NCBI GenBank assembly: GCA_022640915.1
Contig: JALCCT010000008.1
Span: 51,185 to 115,184 of the forward strand
DNA length: 64,000 nt
Source: Bifidobacterium sp.
GTDB lineage: Bacteria > Actinomycetota > Actinomycetes > Actinomycetales > Bifidobacteriaceae
Direction of reading: 5' to 3'
The notes under the pieces were generated by a model. It did no database searches. It was not told where the DNA came from and saw only the letters and a list, made by a program, of their open reading frames with translations. A program made the translations under genes and the position numbers. This document shows positions 21,851 through 30,690 of the stretch, piece by piece (the first letter of the stretch is position 1; each line of letters begins with the position of its first letter).

Positions 21851-23305
21851 ATGACACGTTCTGCAACGCTTCCTGATCCTTGGCCGGCCCTGCGGGCATC
21901 GCACCCGCTTGACGCCATTGTCGAGGTGCCGGGCAGCAAATCGCTCTCGAACCGGTATCTGGTGCTTGCGGCGCTAGGATCTCGACCGGTCGTGCTCAAA
22001 GGCCTGCTGCGCTCGCGTGACACAGAGCTGATGATGACAGCGTTGCAAGAGCTTGGCGCACGGTGTGAGATGGTGGATACCAACGGCACTGTGGTGCGTG
22101 TCACGCCGCCGACGAACGGTGTCTTTCACGGCGACATCACAATCGATTGCGGACTCGCCGGCACGGTGATGCGCTTCGTGCCCTGCTTGGTGCTGTTCGC
22201 GGATGGACCGGTTCGCTTTGACGGCGATAGGCAGGCATACGCGCGGCCCATGCAGCCGGTGCTCGATGGACTCCAACAACTGGGCGCGCGCATCGAATAT
22301 CACGGCGAACAGGGATTACTGCCGTTCACCATCACTCCGCCGCAGCGTGACGGAGGCGATTGCATGCCTCGTATCGCCATCGACTCTTCAGCTTCCTCAC
22401 AATTCATTTCAGGCCTGCTGCTAGTCGCTTCGCGACTGCCATTTGGCTGTGAACTTGTTCATACTGGTGAGAAACTGCCGAGCATGCCGCATATCCGTAT
22501 GACGATGGAGGACGTAAAACGTGCAGGTGGGCATATCGACATGTCCCAGCCTGGGCATTGGATCGTTGCGCATGCGGATCTTGCGCTGCCCTCTGAAATC
22601 GTGGTAGAGCCTGATCTTTCGAATGCGGCCCCATTCCTCGGCGCAGCGATGATCTCGGGCGGTTCGGTTGGTGTACCGTGTTGGCCGAACACTACCGCGC
22701 AGCCGGGTGGTTTGCTGCCGGCATTGTTGCAGCGCATGGGCGCATCGGTGAGTTGGAATGGCAAACCGTTGCCAACTGCCGCTGCAGCTGGCAACGATGG
22801 TGAGACTCATTCTCCTGAAAGCCTGGATGCTCTTGGCGGCATAGATTGCGCTGTCAAGGTCCCGGCTGCGGCGATATTGCGGGTCGCAGGCACTGGTGTA
22901 ATCCACGGGCTCGGTCGCTATGATCTGAGCGCAGCGGGAGAGATCTGCCCAAGCATTGCCGCGTTATGCGTACTGGCCGATGCGCCGTCCGAACTGGTGG
23001 GCATCGGCCATCTGCGGGGCCACGAGACGAACCGGCTGCAGGCGTTGGTAACTGAGATCACGCGTATCGGCGGTGAGGCGCGTGAGATGGATGACGGCAT
23101 CGCGATCACGCCGGTGGCAAGGGATCGATTGCATGGTGCAACGATGCACACATATGCTGACCACCGCATGGCGACGTTTGCAGCCATGCTCGGTCTTGCG
23201 ATCGCGGACATCGACATTGTGGATATCGCCGCTACGCGCAAAACTCTTCCTGATTTCACTGGTATGTGGACAGCTATGATAGCGACTGACGAGCTGGAGA
23301 GCTGA
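21851..23305 (+). CDS. aroA: 3-phosphoshikimate 1-carboxyvinyltransferase (EPSP synthase)
   Basis: VPGSKSLSNRYLVLAALG; DCGLAGTVMRFVP; IDSSASSQFISGLLL; HTYADHRMATFAAMLGLA. Confidence 0.96.
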   Translation: MTRSATLPDPWPALRASHPLDAIVEVPGSKSLSNRYLVLAALGSRPVVLKGLLRSRDTELMMTALQELGARCEMVDTNGTVVRVTPPTNGVFHGDITIDCGLAGTVMRFVPCLVLFADGPVRFDGDRQAYARPMQPVLDGLQQLGARIEYHGEQGLLPFTITPPQRDGGDCMPRIAIDSSASSQFISGLLLVASRLPFGCELVHTGEKLPSMPHIRMTMEDVKRAGGHIDMSQPGHWIVAHADLALPSEIVVEPDLSNAAPFLGAAMISGGSVGVPCWPNTTAQPGGLLPALLQRMGASVSWNGKPLPTAAAAGNDGETHSPESLDALGGIDCAVKVPAAAILRVAGTGVIHGLGRYDLSAAGEICPSIAALCVLADAPSELVGIGHLRGHETNRLQALVTEITRIGGEAREMDDGIAITPVARDRLHGATMHTYADHRMATFAAMLGLAIADIDIVDIAATRKTLPDFTGMWTAMIATDELES

Positions 23306-23382
23306 CACGCTATACCGCGCAATGCGGCGTACCGCGAGCGAAAAAGCACAGTGCAAAGGCGCAGCGGAAATCGGGTGGAGAC

Positions 23383-23420
23383 GATGAAAGGACCCCGGCG
23401 TACACCGGGGTCCTTTCATC
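23383..23420. terminator. Bidirectional terminator-like hairpin between convergent aroA and glnA
   Basis: GATGAAAGGACCCCGG-CGTACA-CCGGGGTCCTTTCATC, 16-bp perfect stem. Confidence 0.88.
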
Positions 23421-23451
23421 ATATATGGGCTGCCTTTCGGCAGCTACCGAC

Positions 23452-24888
23452 TCAGATGTTGAAGTACAGCTCGTACTCCAGCGGAGTCGGGGCGAGGCGG
23501 GCCAGATCGATCTCGCCGCGCTTGAGCTCGAGCCAAGTATCGATCAGATCATCGGTGAACACGTCGCCGGCGGTCAGGAAGTCATGATCGGCCTCGAGGG
23601 CGTCAAGCGCCTCGCCGAGCGATCCTGGTACCTGCTTGATTCCGGCATGCTCTTCGGGCGGCAGCTCGTAGAGGTCCTTGTCGACCGGATCCGGCGGTTC
23701 GATGTGGTTGAGCACGCCGTCCAGTCCAGCCATCATCTGGGCAGAGAAGGCCAGGAACGGGTTCGAAGAGGGATCCGGGGCACGGAATTCGATGCGCTTG
23801 GCTGCAGGAGCAGTGCCGGCCAGCGGGATACGAATGGCGGCGGAACGGTTCCTCGCGGAATAGACCAAGTTGACCGGCGCCTCAAAACCGGGAACCAGAC
23901 GATGGTACGAGTTGAGCGAGGGATTGGTGAAGGCAAGCACAGAAGACGCATGCTTGATCAGGCCACCGATATACCAGCGGGCGATGTCGGAGAGTCCGCC
24001 GTAGCCCATCTCATCGTAGAACAGCGGCTTGCCGTCTTTCCACAGGGATTGATGGCAGTGCATGCCAGTGCCGTTGTCGCCGTTCATGGGCTTCGGCATG
24101 AACGTGACAGCTTTTCCCGCCAACGCAGCGGTCTCGTGCACAACGTACTTGTACTTCATGAGATCATCGCCGGCATGCTGCAGCGTGTTGAAACGATAGT
24201 TAATCTCTTGCTGGCCGCCGCCGGCGACCTCGTGATGTGAACGTTCGAGGATCAGGCCGACCTTCTGCAGATTGGCGACCATATCGTCGCGCAGATCCTG
24301 GTTATGATCCTGCGGCGGAACGGGGAAGTAGCCGCCCTTGACACGATTCTTGAAACCGATGTTCGGGGTGCCGTCCTCTTCGTACTCGGTGCCTGTGTTC
24401 CACGGGGCTTCGATGGAATCGACCTCGTAGAAGGAACGTTGCATCGAATTCTCGAAACGCACTTTGTCGAAGATGAAGAACTCGGCTTCAGGAGCGAAGG
24501 AAGCGGTGTCGGCAATGCCGGTGGACTTGAGATAGGCTTCAGCCTTTGCCGCCACCTGGCGCGGATCGCGCGAGTAAGGCTCATCGGTGAGCGGATCGAC
24601 GATGGAGAACGCCACGTCAAGCGTCTTGTGCTTGCGGAAGGGATCGATGAACGCGGTGCTGACGTCGGGCACCAGCTTCATATCAGATTCGTTGATTGCC
24701 TGGAATCCCTTAATGGAAGAGCCATCGAAGGGCATGCCGTCGGTGAATGCATCCTTCAGGAATTCGCTGGCCGGCACCGTAAAGTGTTGCTGCACGCCGA
24801 TCAGATCGGTAAAGCGCACGGAGACGTACTCCACGCCTTCCTGATTGATGAGGGCCTCGGCATCGGCTTTAGTTTCAAGTGCAGTCAA
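23452..24888 (-). CDS. glnA: Glutamine synthetase type I
   Basis: (TTG start) [60 protein letters not shown] opens further upstream at 24960. Confidence 0.95.
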   Translation of the reverse strand: MTALETKADAEALINQEGVEYVSVRFTDLIGVQQHFTVPASEFLKDAFTDGMPFDGSSIKGFQAINESDMKLVPDVSTAFIDPFRKHKTLDVAFSIVDPLTDEPYSRDPRQVAAKAEAYLKSTGIADTASFAPEAEFFIFDKVRFENSMQRSFYEVDSIEAPWNTGTEYEEDGTPNIGFKNRVKGGYFPVPPQDHNQDLRDDMVANLQKVGLILERSHHEVAGGGQQEINYRFNTLQHAGDDLMKYKYVVHETAALAGKAVTFMPKPMNGDNGTGMHCHQSLWKDGKPLFYDEMGYGGLSDIARWYIGGLIKHASSVLAFTNPSLNSYHRLVPGFEAPVNLVYSARNRSAAIRIPLAGTAPAAKRIEFRAPDPSSNPFLAFSAQMMAGLDGVLNHIEPPDPVDKDLYELPPEEHAGIKQVPGSLGEALDALEADHDFLTAGDVFTDDLIDTWLELKRGEIDLARLAPTPLEYELYFNI

Positions 24889-25108
24889 TGGACCGCTCCT
24901 TTCATGAGAACTTACGCAACACAAGTGTAAAAGAGTGGATTTCACCCGCTCGCGTGTCATGTTACGAACATGTTTCGTATTCGATGATACGGGACAAAAG
25001 TCCGTGGAATCGCCGCGTTGATCTCAGTGCTGTCAATCCTGATTGGTTTAGCAAACGTGCTGCATGGTAGCCCCTTGTAGCAACGTGCGGCTGTAAGGGA
25101 CCAGGCAA

Positions 25109-25894
25109 TCAGCGCCCGCGCATCGCGCGACGACTGATGCGCTGTGGGCGGGTGGGATCAATGCCTTTGGGGATGCCGAAGCCTGACTTGGTCTGCAATG
25201 TGCGCAGCCGGTCGTTGAGCGTAGCCAGCTCGTCTTTGGCCAGAATGAATCGCCGCCGCGGGCGGAGTTTGGCCATAAGCTTGTTCTTGTAATGTGTCGG
25301 CTCATAGCTTTTGCATTTCATGACGGTGCGTCGCAGATTTTTGAGCCTGACCTGCCCGCTGCCGCTGCCTACGGCGATGCGATAGACAGGGATGGAGGAA
25401 CCGGCAGCCACTCCTTTAATGCTGTGCTCTTGGCGGTCCATCGCGTGCATTACCCGGCTATAGTCGCCCTCGCCGAGCAGATAGATCCCGTTATAGCCTG
25501 TGCCTCGCCAGATAGCGTCTTTGGTTTTAGGATCCATCCATACGGGCGCCTCAGGGAAATTGAATCCAGCCTTGTTGATATTGCTCAATACGCTCACGGC
25601 GGCCCCCGGCCGGCCTTCGATGCGCGCGTAGCCCACCTTGTCGGCGCGATTGGTCAGCACGATCGTGAACAGGAGCGCGCCCAGCATTACCGCGGTGATC
25701 ATGAGGAAAATCCACATGAACACATTCCAACGCATCAGCACGCCGACGATGACGAATGCTGCCACCGGTAGCAGGAAAGCTCCAAGCAGGAGCCAGGGGA
25801 GCGGCCTGTCTTCGGGCGCAGTGTACCGGTAGATCTGAATGATCTGCTTGATGATATTCTGTTTCTTTCCTGCGCTAGCGTCCTTCGCTGCCAT
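25109..25894 (-). CDS. DUF4191-like integral membrane protein
   Basis: Two TM segments followed by GRPGAAVSVLSNINKAGFNFPEAPVWMDPKTKDAIWRGTGYNGIYLLGEG; resembles the actinobacterial DUF4191 family. Confidence 0.75.
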   Translation of the reverse strand: MAAKDASAGKKQNIIKQIIQIYRYTAPEDRPLPWLLLGAFLLPVAAFVIVGVLMRWNVFMWIFLMITAVMLGALLFTIVLTNRADKVGYARIEGRPGAAVSVLSNINKAGFNFPEAPVWMDPKTKDAIWRGTGYNGIYLLGEGDYSRVMHAMDRQEHSIKGVAAGSSIPVYRIAVGSGSGQVRLKNLRRTVMKCKSYEPTHYKNKLMAKLRPRRRFILAKDELATLNDRLRTLQTKSGFGIPKGIDPTRPQRISRRAMRGR

Positions 25895-25977
25895 CTACTT
25901 CCTCACTTGCCTGTCGAATGCGTATCAAAAAGACCATACGTGCCGAAATTCTACCAGCTGTCTCGCCGAAGCATGCA

Positions 25978-27534
25978 TCAACGCGTGTGTAGCGGGCGTC
26001 CGTCGGCTTTCAGCAGCGCCTCGCCGATTGTCTCACTAAAGGTAGGATGCGGATGGATGAGACGGGCTGCCTGGCTCAACGGCACTCGGTTTCCAATGAG
26101 CTGCTCGGCTTCGGCGATGAGGTCGCCTGCGTCGGGCGCTAAGATATGCACGCCGAGCACGACTCTGGCGTCCCTGTCCGCTGCGCTTTCTGGTTCGTTT
26201 GCAATGTCCGAAGCGCCTGAAGCATCCGAACTGTTGTGGGCGGTCGTGATTTGGCCGCTCACAATGCACAGCGATCCGGCTGATCTGCTCATGAGCATAC
26301 GGGCATTCGACAGCATCGGGAACACTGTCTCCTCAATGTCGCCCAAATCCTCGCGTGCGCGCGCCTGCTCGGCGGTGCACCCCACGCTCGCCGCCTCGGG
26401 GGTGGAAAAGACAACTTTGGCGACGGTATCGTCATTCACCGGGCGGGGATTGAGTCCGGCGATGCTTTCCGCAACGACGATGCCCTGCTCGAAAGCGCGG
26501 TTGGCCAGCGATTCGCCCTCGGTGACATCACCTACTGCCCAGATGCCGGGGATGCCTGTGCGCCCGTAAGCGTCGGTTTTCACGAACCCGGCGTCTGTCA
26601 GCTCGATTCCGCAGCCTGAGATCCACGGCGCGCTTGTCGCTGGCTGGCGTCCGATGGCGGCCAGCGCGACCTCGCCGAACGTTGTGCAAGCTGTGCTCCG
26701 GCCCTCGCACGTGTAATGCACGGTCGCGCCGAGATTAACGCCAACATCGACCGATGTGACATTAGCCTGCGTGACAACATTGATGCCGCGTCGCCTGAGT
26801 TCGCGGGTCAATGCCGCTCCGGTGCGCCTGTCCCACGAGGAAAGTACACGATCCTTGCGGATGAGCAGCGTGACATCGCATCCGCTTGTCTTCCACATTG
26901 AGGCGAATTCGACTGCGATGGCTCCCGCTCCGATGATGACAGCGCTGGCGGGCACCCTGCCCAACGACAATGCCTGCGTGGAATCAATCAGCGCGCCTGA
27001 GAAATTATGCTGCGGCAACGGCTTCGGCTGCGATCCGATAGCCACGATGATATCCGTAGCCTCGATATCGAGCGAGGCGCCGAGATCCTCACCAACGCCG
27101 GATTCGCGGAAACGCCTGACGGACGCCTCGGGCTGGTCAGCCCGGGAGGGCGTCACTGTGACTGTATGGCCTTGCGCACCGCCTATCTGCGCCTCGCCCT
27201 GGAACACCACGACGCCACGATGGGCTACAAGCCCAGCCAAGCCGGACGTCATGGTTTCCACAATGCCCGTTTTGTATGCGTTCATGGCGCCAAAATCGAC
27301 GCTGTCGATAGTCGCGTTGATCCCGACCTCGCTGGCCTCATGAATCGTATTCATGGTTCGCGCTGCGGTGATAAGCGCCTTCGAGGGAATGCACCCGCGA
27401 TTCAGGCACGTGCCACCCAGTGTGTTATCGCGTTCGATAAGCGCAACAGATTTGCCCAGCTGCGCGGCGCGTAACGCAGTGGAATACCCGCCTGGTCCAG
27501 CGCCGATGATGGCGATGTCGAATTGCTGGCTCAT
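25978..27534 (-). CDS. lpd: Dihydrolipoamide dehydrogenase family flavoprotein
   Basis: FDIAIIGAGPGGYSTALRAAQLGKSVALIERDNTLGGTCLNRGCIPSKAL; GIWAVGDVTEGESLANRAFEQG; HPHPTFSE. Confidence 0.9.
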   Translation of the reverse strand: MSQQFDIAIIGAGPGGYSTALRAAQLGKSVALIERDNTLGGTCLNRGCIPSKALITAARTMNTIHEASEVGINATIDSVDFGAMNAYKTGIVETMTSGLAGLVAHRGVVVFQGEAQIGGAQGHTVTVTPSRADQPEASVRRFRESGVGEDLGASLDIEATDIIVAIGSQPKPLPQHNFSGALIDSTQALSLGRVPASAVIIGAGAIAVEFASMWKTSGCDVTLLIRKDRVLSSWDRRTGAALTRELRRRGINVVTQANVTSVDVGVNLGATVHYTCEGRSTACTTFGEVALAAIGRQPATSAPWISGCGIELTDAGFVKTDAYGRTGIPGIWAVGDVTEGESLANRAFEQGIVVAESIAGLNPRPVNDDTVAKVVFSTPEAASVGCTAEQARAREDLGDIEETVFPMLSNARMLMSRSAGSLCIVSGQITTAHNSSDASGASDIANEPESAADRDARVVLGVHILAPDAGDLIAEAEQLIGNRVPLSQAARLIHPHPTFSETIGEALLKADGRPLHTR

Positions 27535-27630
27535 ATTGCGCCCCTCCTCATGACTGATGAAGCCGGCGACTCTATGAATCCAATGGAATTCGGGAATTCA
27601 TGAAGTCGCCGGCGAACTCCACGCCAGCCA

Positions 27631-28239
27631 TCACTTCGGCCAATGCCCCCGCTTGGGGTAGCGCGGCTTGGGCAGCCGCCAACGGCGCAGCTGAATAGCC
27701 CGGCTCCATGCGTACGATGCCGAGCGTGACCCTCTCGCGGTGGCACGTTCGCCGAACCTCTCATTGAGCTTCTTCTTCAGGGTCCGCCACATGATAACCA
27801 CGTCGACGATGGCCACCAGAAGGTAGACGTACATCACGATCATAATCGGGATGCTGAGCCAAGGCCATTTCATGGAGACGAACATCGAAATGATCAGGAT
27901 GACAAATACGACCGGCATGAAAAACTCGCCGAGATTGAAACGAGCGTCTACATAGTCGCGGATGTACACGCGCCAAGGTAGTCGCTCGGCCTTGGGCATA
28001 TGCGCAGTGTCTCCCGAGCGCATCGCCTCGTATTCGGCATTCTCCCTGGCCCGCAACTTGGCCTTTGCGTCTTTGGATTGCGCATGGCGATCTTTGGGCA
28101 CCAAAGGACGTAGATTGCGGGCTTCGGACTGTTTGCGCCTGGGCGTGGGGCGGCCTTTGCCCTCAGGCTCTTGCGTTGTTTCGATAGGCTGCTGCGCCTC
28201 CTCGTCATTGGAGCGTTTGCTGAAGGGGTTCCATGTCAT
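27631..28239 (-). CDS. DUF3043-like membrane protein
   Basis: MTWNPFSKRSNDEEAQQ...GRPTPRRKQSEARNLRPLVPKDRHAQSK followed by two TM segments. Confidence 0.8.
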   Translation of the reverse strand: MTWNPFSKRSNDEEAQQPIETTQEPEGKGRPTPRRKQSEARNLRPLVPKDRHAQSKDAKAKLRARENAEYEAMRSGDTAHMPKAERLPWRVYIRDYVDARFNLGEFFMPVVFVILIISMFVSMKWPWLSIPIMIVMYVYLLVAIVDVVIMWRTLKKKLNERFGERATARGSRSASYAWSRAIQLRRWRLPKPRYPKRGHWPK

Positions 28240-28373
28240 GCTTGCAGGTTACGGTGACGCCTAGACGCTTGGAACCAGTGGAATCCAGTGGATTCTTCGA
28301 CGTCGGTGTAGCGGGTGAACCGTGGCGGCGCCCGAACAGGTATTGGATCAGTTAGCAAACAATAAGGAGTGCC

Positions 28374-29741
28374 ATGACGGCTTTGCATATCGATGAGGTT
28401 CGCTCGCGCGCGGATGCTGATTTCCCTCGTGTCGTAGACGTGCTTTCGCGCAAGATCGCGCTGAAATCCGTATCCGCCCAGGGCATCACAGGCGAGCATA
28501 TGCGCCGTTCTGCCGAATTCGTGGCGCGCGAGCTGCACAAGGTCGGCGTGGACGCCCATGTGGTGCAATCGAGCAATCCTGACGGCACTGCCGGGGCCTA
28601 TGAGGTTGTCGGTTCGAAAAATGCGGATCCAAACGCTCCGACGGTGTTGCTCTATGCACACCACGACGTGCAACCTGTGCCGGAGCCGTCGGTCTGGGAT
28701 ACGGACCCGTTTACAGCGACCGAGGTGGACGGGCGGCTCTATGGCCGCGGCTCGTGCGACGACGGCGGCGGCATTGCAATCCATTGCGGCGCACTGGCCG
28801 TTTTGGGCAGCGATCTCAGGGTTAATATCAAAGTGTTCATCGAGGGCGAGGAGGAGATGGGTTCGCCCAGCTTCATCCCGTTCATCGAGGCGCATCGCGA
28901 CGAATTCGATTCCGACGTGATCGTTGTAGCGGATTCGGGCAACTGGTCGGCTGATATCCCCAGCCTGACAACCAGTCTGCGCGGCAATACGAGCATGGAC
29001 GTGACAGTCAGGGTCTTGCGCCACCCGGTTCATTCCGGGCAGTATGGCGGGGCGGTCCTCGATGCGAACACGCTGGCATCGATGCTGGTGTCTTCGATGT
29101 ACGACGGGCAGGGAAGCCTTATTGTACCGGGACTCGTTTCTGGTGAGCCGGTAGGCGGCCTACAGCGCGATCTCGACGAGGCCACCGTGCGTGAAGACTC
29201 GTCTGTAGTGGATTCGTACGTGTTCGCCGGAATCGGTTCGTTGGCGTCACGCCTGTGGACTAAGCCGAGTGTAACGGTGATCGGCTGGGACGCGCAGCCG
29301 GTGGATACGTCGTTCAATGTGATCGCGGATGCGACCCGCATCAGGCTCTCCCTGCGCACCGCTCCTGGTCAGCGGCCCGAAGAGGCGCAGCGGGCGCTGG
29401 GTGATTTCCTGCTCGCGCATGCGCCGCATGGCGCTGAAGTCACGCTCACGCCGCTCGAGAATGGTATGGGCTGGGCCATGAATCCGGATGCCGAGGCCAC
29501 CAAGGACGCCCTCGAGGCGATGAAGCAGGCTTTCGGCGTCGAGCCGATCAATAAGGGCGAGGGCGGCTCGATTCCTTTCATCCCTGAACTGCAGCGGCTC
29601 TTCCCCAAAGCGCAGGTGCTGGTCACCGGTCCGGAAGATCCCAAATCGAATGCGCACAGTCCGAATGAATCGATTAGTCTGTCCGGCTTGCGCAACAACA
29701 TCGTCGCCGAGGCGCTGCTGTTGGATAAGCTCGGTTGTTGA
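28374..29741 (+). CDS. M20 family dipeptidase
   Basis: VLLYAHHDVQPVPEPSVWDTDPFTATEVDGRLYGRGSCDDGG; FIEGEEEMGSPSF; M20 metallopeptidase motifs. Confidence 0.92.
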   Translation: MTALHIDEVRSRADADFPRVVDVLSRKIALKSVSAQGITGEHMRRSAEFVARELHKVGVDAHVVQSSNPDGTAGAYEVVGSKNADPNAPTVLLYAHHDVQPVPEPSVWDTDPFTATEVDGRLYGRGSCDDGGGIAIHCGALAVLGSDLRVNIKVFIEGEEEMGSPSFIPFIEAHRDEFDSDVIVVADSGNWSADIPSLTTSLRGNTSMDVTVRVLRHPVHSGQYGGAVLDANTLASMLVSSMYDGQGSLIVPGLVSGEPVGGLQRDLDEATVREDSSVVDSYVFAGIGSLASRLWTKPSVTVIGWDAQPVDTSFNVIADATRIRLSLRTAPGQRPEEAQRALGDFLLAHAPHGAEVTLTPLENGMGWAMNPDAEATKDALEAMKQAFGVEPINKGEGGSIPFIPELQRLFPKAQVLVTGPEDPKSNAHSPNESISLSGLRNNIVAEALLLDKLGC

Positions 29742-29813
29742 AGGCAACAGCAGCGCAAGAGTGCGAATGCGTGCGGCGCGAATGACGACCGTATGCCGTA
29801 TAGTGCTGGAATT

Positions 29814-29918
29814 GACACGGGGGCTGTGGTCTGATGAATAGCGGATCATGGCTGAGATGAGGGTAACCTCGACCGATTGAACGTGAGTCCGGACAATGCC
29901 GGCGCACGGACGTCTCTC
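29814..29918 (+). ncRNA. TPP (THI-box) riboswitch, somewhat divergent
   Basis: CTGAGATGAGGGTAACCTCGACCGATTGAACGTGAGTCCGGACAATGCCGGCGCACGGACG resembles the THI-box CUGAGA...GAACCUGAUC(C)GG.UAAUGCCGGCG; lies upstream of a thiamine ECF transporter. Confidence 0.8.
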
Positions 29919-29938
29919 TTTACCCGTGCCTTGCAATC

Positions 29939-29959
29939 GCATGTCGAAAACCGACATGC
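29939..29959 (+). promoter_or_regulatory. Small hairpin between riboswitch aptamer and ykoE RBS, possible expression platform
   Basis: GCATGTCG-AAAAC-CGACATGC, 8-bp stem about 20 bp upstream of the ykoE ATG. Confidence 0.5.
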
Positions 29960-29977
29960 ACGAGAGAAAGGCACATC

Positions 29978-30604
29978 ATGAGCTCATTCCAATCAGCAGT
30001 CGCAACGCGGCCGAATCTGAAGTGGCGCGTCGTAGACATAGCTGTCGCCTCGGCGATCGGCGTAGCCAGCTCCTTCATCTACTGGTTTGTGGCCTTCATC
30101 ACGTACACGCCATGGGATGCGCTTGATCTGCTCGTCCCAGGCTTGCCTGGCTTGTTCAACGGCCTGTGGCTGTTCGCAGCTCCCTTGGCAGCCATCATCG
30201 TGCGCAAGCCCGGCGCAGCCATTTATGCCGAAGTGGTCGCAGGTGTGCTCGAGGCGCTGATGGGCAACACCTGGGGCGGGACGGAAACGTTCCTGATCGC
30301 CCTGGTGCAGGGCGTGCTTGCCGAAGTGGCATTCCTCATCTTCGCATACAGGAAATGGACGCTGCCTGTCACTGTCCTCTCCGGTGCGCTGTCGGGCGTC
30401 GGCTGCTGGGCCTACAGCTTCATCCAGCACTTGCAGGGCATCGACCTCGGGGGTTCGTACGGGACCATTTATCTGATCACCACGGTGCTCTCGGGCATGG
30501 TATTCGCAGGTATCCTCATGTGGTATCTCTATGTAGGCATTGCCAAAACCGGTGCGCTCGACGCGTTTGCATCAGGTCGTCAGATACGCGGCATGACGCA
30601 TTAA
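29978..30604 (+). CDS. ykoE: ECF transporter S component, YkoE-like (thiamine/HMP)
   Basis: IAVASAIGVASSFIYWFVAFITYTPWDALDLLVPGLPGLFNGLWLFAAPLAAIIVRKPGAAIYAEVVAGVLEALMGN; YkoE-like, downstream of a TPP riboswitch. Confidence 0.85.
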   Translation: MSSFQSAVATRPNLKWRVVDIAVASAIGVASSFIYWFVAFITYTPWDALDLLVPGLPGLFNGLWLFAAPLAAIIVRKPGAAIYAEVVAGVLEALMGNTWGGTETFLIALVQGVLAEVAFLIFAYRKWTLPVTVLSGALSGVGCWAYSFIQHLQGIDLGGSYGTIYLITTVLSGMVFAGILMWYLYVGIAKTGALDAFASGRQIRGMTH

Positions 30605-30690
30605 GCTGTGACCTGCGGCCGGTTATAGGATCGCGGATTAGATATCGCCAGCATGGGCAGCTGAATGCAAATCGAAGACACTGAAGGATC

